Shown here piece by piece: positions 58,649 to 64,000 of a stretch of 64,000 nt of DNA. Position 1 is the stretch's first letter; every line of letters starts with the position of its first letter. Origin of the DNA: a virus; the IMG/VR virus record IMGVR_UViG_3300048088_000336, positions 1 to 64,000 of that record; one strand, given 5' to 3'. A program made the translations under genes and the position numbers. Below the pieces are notes generated by a model. That model had not been told where the DNA came from, searched no databases, and saw only the letters and a list, made by a program, of their open reading frames with translations.

Positions 58649-59078
58649 CAGATGATCTCCCGTCGCCTGGGTGGTTCAGTGGGTTGACCCACAGGGGGTC
58701 GTCGAGGTGGTCGAGGAGTTCTTCGAGGTGAGCGACCGACAACACCCACCCGACCAGCGCCCCGGCTTGAGCCCAGCGGCGCATCTCCCCGACTTGCGCT
58801 GGTGTCGGAACGTTACCGTCCCGCTTGATCTCCAGCGCGAGGAACCTGCCTTTGAGGCAGGCCAGCACGTCGGGGGTGCCGCGTGTGGACAGCCCGGTCT
58901 GGTGTTTGACGATGGCTTTGCCGCCCAGAACCTCGATGTGCTTGATCACCGAGTCCTTCACGGCCGTCTCTGAGACGGGGCGGGCCTTGCGCCGTTTGGA
59001 CTTCGGGGTCGCCCCCCGGGGCGCGTCGAGGTGCGGGTCGATGGTGAACCCACCCGAGCCGAAAACGATTCCGGTCAC
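58635..59078 (-). CDS. VRR-NUC family nuclease
   Basis: 147 residues. The VRR-NUC core is clear: SETAVKDSVIKHIEVLGGKAIVKH, then RGTPDVLACLKGRFLALEIKRDG with the catalytic Asp and Glu-x-Lys, and PTPAQVGEM. The family cuts branched or damaged DNA. A charged N-terminal 35 residues precede it. AGGAGG lies 5 bases before the GTG. It is coupled to the 53-residue gene upstream (GTGA) and lies between helicases and TerL. Confidence 0.88.
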   Translation of the reverse strand: MTGIVFGSGGFTIDPHLDAPRGATPKSKRRKARPVSETAVKDSVIKHIEVLGGKAIVKHQTGLSTRGTPDVLACLKGRFLALEIKRDGNVPTPAQVGEMRRWAQAGALVGWVLSVAHLEELLDHLDDPLWVNPLNHPGDGRSSDDPW

Positions 59079-59236
59079 GATGCCTCCTGGTGTGAGTTAT
59101 GACGTGCACGTGCATCCGAGGTTGCACGACGCACCCGGACGACCAGGGTCAGGGCACAGAAGTACAGGTGATTCGGGCCGATGTAGCACCCGATCCACCA
59201 GTCGGCGAAGTCGAAGTAGATCTTGACTCGGCTCAT
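59075..59236 (-). CDS. Small conserved-looking protein
   Basis: 53 residues beginning MSRVKIYFDFADWWIGCYIG, with a hydrophobic middle and a basic end. Short proteins that begin this way are frequent in actinophages; no function is known. The ATG overlaps the stop of the second helicase gene (ATGA). Confidence 0.7.
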   Translation of the reverse strand: MSRVKIYFDFADWWIGCYIGPNHLYFCALTLVVRVRRATSDARARHNSHQEAS

Positions 59237-61011
59237 CGGACCTGCATTGTCTTCGGGCACAGCTCGGCGCGGGGCACGCTGTTGCGGTTCAGGGGGGCTA
59301 GCACCACGCACGACGTGTAAGTACGTGTAAGACCCACGTAGAACTGCCTGATGATGTGATCCCGTGCCCGGCCGCCGCGCGCCCATTCCGCGTACCCAGC
59401 GGGGGACAGGTCCGGGGACAGATACACCACGCCCCCCCGTGCGGGGGTGCCGTCAGCCAGCTCGGCGTGACCCACCTGACCGCCCTTCACGGAGTGAATG
59501 GTGCCGACCGTGCACAACGGCGGGTCGACCAACGCGGCCGGACCGAACCCGCGCACCACCCGCTCCGGGTAGCGAAGCGAATCCGCTTTCGACGGCAGCA
59601 CCGCCGACATGAACCACGACAGGTCCGGCCCCAACGCGAGATCCAGATCCTCATCGGACAGGGTGAACAGTCCCTCGACCTGCGCGACATCCAAGGTGGA
59701 CGCGGGCAGCATCTTCAGGGCCGCTTTCGCCCCACGCGCCAGTCCGGCCTCTTTCACCGACACCAGGTCCGCCCACGCCCGCACGTCGTCCCCCGTCCAC
59801 AGGCGCGACCGGTCCCCCAACGCCCGCTCATCCATGATCAGATACCGGTAGAGGCGCTCCGCTGCGGTCATGCCGTTGGCGGAGCGCAGCGGATTCCACC
59901 GGCCCTCCAATGGCCGGTAGCGGTTGGCGAACGGCACCCCCATCCCCTTCAGGTGCTTGCACAAGGGACGCAGCATGTACTCGCACGACGCGAGGACCAT
60001 CACCTCCCGCCCGGCGCGGACGTCTTTAGCGATCTGCTCGGCGGTGGCCTCATCAAAAATGGTGGCACTGACGGTGTAGATCTGCCCGTCCTCGTCGCGG
60101 GGCCGGTAATCCTTATCCTGGCGGTAAGAGCAGGTTTCGATCCAGGTCTGGGCCACCATGTGAACCGATGCGGGGATCCGCCACGACTGCTCCAGGGGCA
60201 CGTCGACGACGTCGACACCGAGCTGCGGGCCACCGTCGAGGCCGGTACCCAGCGCGAGGATCGGCTCACAGTTCCCACCGCGCCAATTCATGATCGCCTG
60301 GTCGTCGTCGAGGGCGAAGATGGTCCGATCGGCGTAGACACCCCAGGCGAGCACGAGCGCGATCTCCAACGGCGTCATGTCCTGCGCCTCATCAGCGATC
60401 AACACCCGGGGGGAGCCCGGCGCCGGTTCCCCGTTCAAAGCCCGCTCCAACGCGACACGGATCATGTCGGTGAAGTCGATGACGTCGGCGGCTTTCTTCC
60501 ACTCCTCCCACGCGGCGGCGAACCGGCGAACCGCGTTGGGCATGTCGGCGGTCGGCACGAACTGAGACCGAGCCAGGTCGTACTGGGCGAGCAGCCCGTC
60601 ACCACCACCGTCACCGCCCGGCCCGTCAGGGGCAGTGATGTCCGGGCCGGAGCTGCGGGAGTTGGGGGTGACATACCACTCGCGGATGGCGCGGCTATTC
60701 CAGTCGGCGATCACTTTCGATGCGGTGGCGACCTCGAACATGTTGCCCACCACCCGGTAGGCCATAGAGTGCAGGGTGCCCACCTGGTGATCGGGCAGGG
60801 GCAGACCCATAGCGGCCAGCGATTTGGCGGCGGTGACGGTGAAGCTGGTCGCCAGTACCGCATCGGGCCCGAGGTCGAGCACGATCTCTTTAATGATCTC
60901 TTTCAGGCGGGTGGACTTCCCGGTACCGGGCGGACCGAAGATCCGCTCGACGCGTCCACTGCCCAGCAGGTGGACAGTGGACGCGGTCAAGCCGTCGAGG
61001 GGGGAGGTCAC
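59233..61011 (-). CDS. UvrD/PcrA-like SF1 helicase (second)
   Basis: 592 residues from GTG 61011, which overlaps the stop of the first helicase (GTGA). Walker A GPPGTGKS (26-33), DEAQD (207-211), DDDQAIMNWRGG, TIHSVKGG and FYVGLTRT are the SF1A motifs in order. It should move along single-stranded DNA and unwind duplexes. A Gly-rich insert (residues about 120-140) is unusual. Together with the first helicase and VRR-NUC it may form a recombination or end-processing complex. Confidence 0.9.
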   Translation of the reverse strand: MTSPLDGLTASTVHLLGSGRVERIFGPPGTGKSTRLKEIIKEIVLDLGPDAVLATSFTVTAAKSLAAMGLPLPDHQVGTLHSMAYRVVGNMFEVATASKVIADWNSRAIREWYVTPNSRSSGPDITAPDGPGGDGGGDGLLAQYDLARSQFVPTADMPNAVRRFAAAWEEWKKAADVIDFTDMIRVALERALNGEPAPGSPRVLIADEAQDMTPLEIALVLAWGVYADRTIFALDDDQAIMNWRGGNCEPILALGTGLDGGPQLGVDVVDVPLEQSWRIPASVHMVAQTWIETCSYRQDKDYRPRDEDGQIYTVSATIFDEATAEQIAKDVRAGREVMVLASCEYMLRPLCKHLKGMGVPFANRYRPLEGRWNPLRSANGMTAAERLYRYLIMDERALGDRSRLWTGDDVRAWADLVSVKEAGLARGAKAALKMLPASTLDVAQVEGLFTLSDEDLDLALGPDLSWFMSAVLPSKADSLRYPERVVRGFGPAALVDPPLCTVGTIHSVKGGQVGHAELADGTPARGGVVYLSPDLSPAGYAEWARGGRARDHIIRQFYVGLTRTYTSCVVLAPLNRNSVPRAELCPKTMQVR

Positions 61012-62459
61012 AGCGGAACGTCCGTCAGGGGACCGGGGTCGATGCGCAGCTTCGCCCGCGTGGTGCACACGTAGGCGAGCATCGCCGCTTCCCGCGTGAA
61101 CAACGGCCGTGGATCGTCCTCGGACTCGGAGTCCCGAGGAGCGAAGTCGGCCCCGATGACCACCGAATCCCACTCCCGGCCCTTGGACTTGTGCCCCGTG
61201 GAGATCGTGACATCAGCCTTGGACTCGTCAGCGGTCAACCGGTTACCCAGAGACAGGATCTCCTCCGGGCCGTAAAGCTCCACCATGGCCACCAGCACCC
61301 GGTAGGACTCCCCATCAGGGTCGTTGGCGACGAAGTTGAGGAACTCATCCCAGGAACGGAACGAGGCGAGGTCCGGGTGGTTCGCTCGGCGCCCAGCCCG
61401 CAGGTTGATCGCGGCGCGCGCCAACCGGAGCACGTCACCGATACCGCCGCAGACAGCGACCTTGCGACCGGCCGCGAGTTCCCGCAGGGCAGCGTCCACG
61501 ATCCCGATGTTGGTCCGGCACAGGATCGCGTCCGGTGCGGTGACCTCACCGATGCTGGAGTCCAGTTTGTCGTAGCCCTCGACCCGCATCTCGGCGTCAA
61601 GGAAGTCCAGCCACAGGTTGGCTTGCGCGGCGATCGCGGGCCCGAACCGGAACGATTTGGTGAGACCGAGACGCTGCCAGTCCCAGCGGGCCATGGCGTT
61701 GGCGGCACCGCGCCACCCGTAGATCTCCTGGCAGGGGTCGCCGACGGCGATGAGTTGCGCGTGGGTTTGCCGCTCGAACACGTCGGCCATGGCCCGATTA
61801 GCGTCCTGCGCCTCATCCAGGAAGATCACCTTGAATTTGCGCAGGGACGGCTTGGATAGCTGCCACAGTTTGAGGTAGATGTCTGGGTTGAACGTGAGTT
61901 TGCCGTCGACAGCCGACAGGTCCGCCCACACGCGCCGGGCCAGAGTGATGACCTCGTCAGCCAGTAGGTACGTCTCCTGGGCGGGCAGCCCGGCAGGGAG
62001 CGTGACGTGGCAGCGGGCGATCTCGAAGTCGGCGGAAGTGATGAACCGGCCGATGGTGCGGGCAACCAGCTCGGCGAGTTCTTTGCCCTCCAGGACGGGG
62101 CTGTCGGTCGCGAAAGTCCAGTCGAAAGGCCGGTAGAGGTTGCAGAATGCTTGGACGTCCTTCACGGGCAGGGCACCCATGCGCGCGTTGCGGACCCGGT
62201 TGCCGTACTTGCCGACGGTGCCACCCCAGGCCAGGGAGTGCGCGGTGCGGCATTCGACGTTTTTGGTGAACGATCCCTGTGCGTCGACCTGGATGGCCTT
62301 GTTGTAGGCGACATACAGCATGGGGATAGTGGGCCGGTCGGCGCCGAGGAGGCGCAGGGTGGAGGTCTTGCCGGATCCTGCGACGGCGATGACGACGAGG
62401 TTGGCGTCCGTGCGGGCGGCGGTGAGGATCGCGACCTGCTGGGCGGTGGGGTCGAACAT
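61008..62459 (-). CDS. UvrD-like SF1 helicase (first)
   Basis: 483 residues. Walker A VAGSGKT (residues 26-32), DEAQD (215-219), GDPCQEIYGWRGA and TGHKSKGREWDSVVIG are SF1A motifs in order. It is shorter than PcrA/UvrD (about 700) and has little 1B/2B material. AGGAG precedes the ATG; GTTCCG lies 38 bases upstream. First gene of the operon that ends with terL. Confidence 0.9.
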   Translation of the reverse strand: MFDPTAQQVAILTAARTDANLVVIAVAGSGKTSTLRLLGADRPTIPMLYVAYNKAIQVDAQGSFTKNVECRTAHSLAWGGTVGKYGNRVRNARMGALPVKDVQAFCNLYRPFDWTFATDSPVLEGKELAELVARTIGRFITSADFEIARCHVTLPAGLPAQETYLLADEVITLARRVWADLSAVDGKLTFNPDIYLKLWQLSKPSLRKFKVIFLDEAQDANRAMADVFERQTHAQLIAVGDPCQEIYGWRGAANAMARWDWQRLGLTKSFRFGPAIAAQANLWLDFLDAEMRVEGYDKLDSSIGEVTAPDAILCRTNIGIVDAALRELAAGRKVAVCGGIGDVLRLARAAINLRAGRRANHPDLASFRSWDEFLNFVANDPDGESYRVLVAMVELYGPEEILSLGNRLTADESKADVTISTGHKSKGREWDSVVIGADFAPRDSESEDDPRPLFTREAAMLAYVCTTRAKLRIDPGPLTDVPL

Positions 62460-62491
62460 GGTGTGATCTCCTGCTCAGTGAGTGCGGTTAC

Positions 62492-62515
62492 CGGAACAAC
62501 GCCAACCCTACCACA
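62492..62515 (-). promoter_or_regulatory. Promoter with GTTCCG leader element (helicase-terL operon)
   Basis: Minus strand: TGTGG (62511-62515), TAGGGT (62505-62510), 7-base spacer, GTTCCG (62492-62497), 32 bases before the ATG. It overlaps the end of the upstream gene. Its 26 bases match the site at 25791 in most positions. Confidence 0.62.
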
Positions 62516-62756
62516 CAACCTCTTGGGCGTTGCGGGCGCGCAGCATGTCGGCGAACTCCCGCCAGTTCCGCCGCTCGTAGAACCCGCCCAGCAGTACGAA
62601 TCGGACACCGTGCGGGACACCGCGCAGTTGCGTCGGTTCCCCCACTATGATCACCTGATCTGAGCGCAGCCCCGACTCCCACCGTGCCCAGCCCAACGCA
62701 TGCCGGTAGTCGAACCCGATCACCGCGATCCGCTCACCCGGCGCCAGCTCGATCAC
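62508..62756 (-). CDS. Hypothetical protein
   Basis: 82 residues from GTG 62756, which overlaps the stop of the gene upstream (GTGA). IAVIGFDYRHALGWARW and VIIVGEPTQLRGV suggest a small alpha/beta domain. Unknown function. Upstream in-frame starts (62783 and beyond) lack support. Its 3' end carries the promoter of the helicase operon. Confidence 0.6.
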   Translation of the reverse strand: MIELAPGERIAVIGFDYRHALGWARWESGLRSDQVIIVGEPTQLRGVPHGVRFVLLGGFYERRNWREFADMLRARNAQEVVW

Positions 62757-63043
62757 GAACGCGGCACCGGCGCGAACTCGCACCCCACGTGGTACTCGCC
62801 AGCAGCAGCGTGCGACCGACACCCCACACCCTTCGCGGTGCACGCCTTACAGATCCCCCACCGCACTGGGATCGGGTTCACCGCGTCGCGTGACCAGCCC
62901 CAGATCGAGCTGATGTGCCCGTTCGGATCCTCCCGCCACTCATGGCCACCGGAGTACACCCCGCACGACGGACACGGCAGCCAGAAGTACCCGCCCTGCC
63001 ACGCCCAATACCGGTGCACCCACCGGGGCAGTCTCAGTCTCAC
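62753..63043 (-). CDS. Small zinc-ribbon protein
   Basis: 96 residues. The N-terminus RLPRWVHRYWAWQGGYFWL is followed by CPSC, a His-rich stretch and CKAC. Small proteins with this opening are common in actinophages. Unknown function. It is coupled to its neighbours by 4-base overlaps. Confidence 0.75.
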   Translation of the reverse strand: MRLRLPRWVHRYWAWQGGYFWLPCPSCGVYSGGHEWREDPNGHISSIWGWSRDAVNPIPVRWGICKACTAKGVGCRSHAAAGEYHVGCEFAPVPRS

Positions 63044-63255
63044 GCGGACTCCTCTGGAGTGTTCCCGGCCGTCACAGGGTCGACCGGGGCATCCTGGGCG
63101 CCTACCGGTGTAGGGCCCTCAACATTGTCGGCGTACCACTGCGGGAACACCGCAGCGAGCCAGTCATAGATGGGTGTCGCCACAAAACCATTCGAGTCGT
63201 GCACCTGCTCGGACACCTCGGCGTCAGGGTGCGTGGCTGGGTCAGGGTTGGTCAT
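63040..63255 (-). CDS. Small hypothetical protein
   Basis: 71 residues, acidic, with one structured piece (VATPIYDWLAAVFPQWYADN). Unknown function. Overlaps both neighbours. Confidence 0.65.
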   Translation of the reverse strand: MTNPDPATHPDAEVSEQVHDSNGFVATPIYDWLAAVFPQWYADNVEGPTPVGAQDAPVDPVTAGNTPEESA

Positions 63256-63478
63256 CGGTCCTCCTCGACAACGCCCCCGACTGGTTGGTCATCACAGCCC
63301 ACAGCAGGGCCAGCAGCACACTGACCCGGCACTCCCGGCACCAATCCGGGTGGTGAATCCTCCCGTCCGGGCCCGACCATGTGACGTGCTGGGTTTCCAT
63401 GTTCTCAATGAGTCGGTTCAGTACCTCGATGTGTTCATCACGCTCAGCGAGCAACCGTCGGGTCGCCAGTTCATCCAC
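63242..63478 (-). CDS. Small coiled-coil/Cys protein
   Basis: 78 residues from GTG 63478. A charged helix (ERDEHIEVLNRLIENMETQH) is followed by HHPDWCREC, a possible zinc site, and a hydrophobic piece VSVLLALLWAV. Unknown function. Confidence 0.65.
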   Translation of the reverse strand: MDELATRRLLAERDEHIEVLNRLIENMETQHVTWSGPDGRIHHPDWCRECRVSVLLALLWAVMTNQSGALSRRTDDQP

Positions 63479-63920
63479 GCCGGGCCGCCATTGCCAGCGC
63501 GGCGACCAGCAGGCACCCGTGGTGCAGGGCCTGATCGGCTAAGTACATGCCTTGGGGGAACGGGAACTTCACCGACCCACGGCGCGCGGCGAACGTGAGA
63601 TCCGCGAACCCCGGTGACCCCGTGGCATCCAGGACGGCCGCGACTGGCCAACGCCGGTCGATGAACGCGTGCGACGCGGCCGAGAGCACCGTGCCTGCCA
63701 GCAGTGACCACCGGTTGCAGCGCAGCCCGGTAGCGGCCAGCACAGAACTGACGGCGACGGCTTGCGCAGCCTGGTAGGTGGCGATGTGACCGGCCATCGC
63801 GGACCAGTCTTTCGTTTTCCGGTTCGCCTGATGATCAGTTTGAGCAACGTGATCACCCACGTTGTGGGCCGACCACAAAGTCGGCAGGATCACCGCGAAC
63901 GCCAGGGGGTCAACTCTCAT
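63471..63920 (-). CDS. DUF3307-like membrane protein
   Basis: 149 residues with four hydrophobic segments. HNVGDHVAQTDHQANRKTKDW followed by HIATYQAAQAVAV and HAFIDRR fit DUF3307-type proteins with conserved His and Asp. Unknown function. GGAAGG precedes the ATG, which overlaps the stop of the partial gene upstream. Confidence 0.7.
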   Translation of the reverse strand: MRVDPLAFAVILPTLWSAHNVGDHVAQTDHQANRKTKDWSAMAGHIATYQAAQAVAVSSVLAATGLRCNRWSLLAGTVLSAASHAFIDRRWPVAAVLDATGSPGFADLTFAARRGSVKFPFPQGMYLADQALHHGCLLVAALAMAARRG

Positions 63921-64000
63921 ATCGGTTCCTTCCGTTTCGGTACGAAAACAAGATCACAGATCGCGCTGGAGTCCCGGCGCACCATCACCGCGTCACCATC
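63917..64000 (-). CDS. Partial gene, C-terminal end only
   Basis: The last 27 residues of a minus-strand gene that begins beyond the window. The end reads VRRDSSAICDLVFVPKRKEPI. The stop overlaps the ATG of the DUF3307-like gene (ATGA), like other joints in this operon. Function cannot be told. Confidence 0.55.
   Translation of the reverse strand, partial: DGDAVMVRRDSSAICDLVFVPKRKEPI

Noticed and set aside
59356-61074. Plus-strand open frame of 572 codons
   Set aside because: It is antisense to the second helicase, whose motifs are complete, and encodes an Arg/His/Gly-rich product.
1-64000. Integrase, attachment site or lysogeny module
   Set aside because: No tyrosine or serine recombinase motifs were seen and no clear immunity repressor; the HTH protein at 54815 alone is not enough. 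The rest of the genome may hold them.

Overview
The window is about 64 kb of a tailed phage with a contractile tail (myovirus-type). Very high G+C with G/C-rich third positions, frequent GTG starts, TANNNT -10 boxes, and cell-wall genes of actinobacterial type (Rpf-like transglycosylase, class E/F-like sortase) point to an actinobacterial host; the genus cannot be read from the sequence. I see no integrase, tRNA gene or CRISPR array. The window looks like part of a genome: the last 84 bases hold the 3' end of another gene on the minus strand.

Layout. 46-3139: portal and MuF-like head protein. 3114-6477: island of small non-structural genes on both strands (DUF4190, DUF932, zinc-ribbon proteins). 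6474-19781: YkgJ-type cysteine-cluster protein, a protein with a LigT/2H phosphoesterase domain, and a 3,686-residue protein joining an HK97 prohead protease to a DarB-like adenine methyltransferase-helicase. 20130-21996: major capsid protein and an IPT/TIG-domain protein. 22003-27152: second cargo island (DUF2786, Rpf-LysM, secreted coiled-coil protein, sortase, YdjM-like membrane hydrolase). 27122-30183: head-tail connectors with an embedded HIT protein. 30233-45317: sheath, tube, chaperones with a -1 frameshift, tape measure, LysM protein, hub/lysin, spike, gp25, baseplate J, gpI-like protein, fibre. 45318-50113: small membrane and coiled-coil proteins, a collagen-like protein, GH25-like endolysin and holin. 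50110-54825: further structural genes including a 1,173-residue repeat protein. 54815-64000: minus-strand genes (DNA-binding protein, metalloprotease-like protein, terminase large subunit, VRR-NUC nuclease, two UvrD-like helicases, small proteins).

How it works together. The plus-strand block builds the particle. The minus-strand block couples two SF1 helicases, a VRR-NUC nuclease and TerL in one overlapping operon, which suggests linked replication, recombination and packaging. Non-structural genes share a promoter signature: a TANNNT -10 box, usually 7 bases before GTTCCG, which lies 25-38 bases before the start codon. It was seen before seven or more genes and before no structural gene, so it probably marks an early regulon. 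The giant protease-methyltransferase-helicase fusion is the most striking single gene and is a candidate virion-delivered anti-restriction factor.
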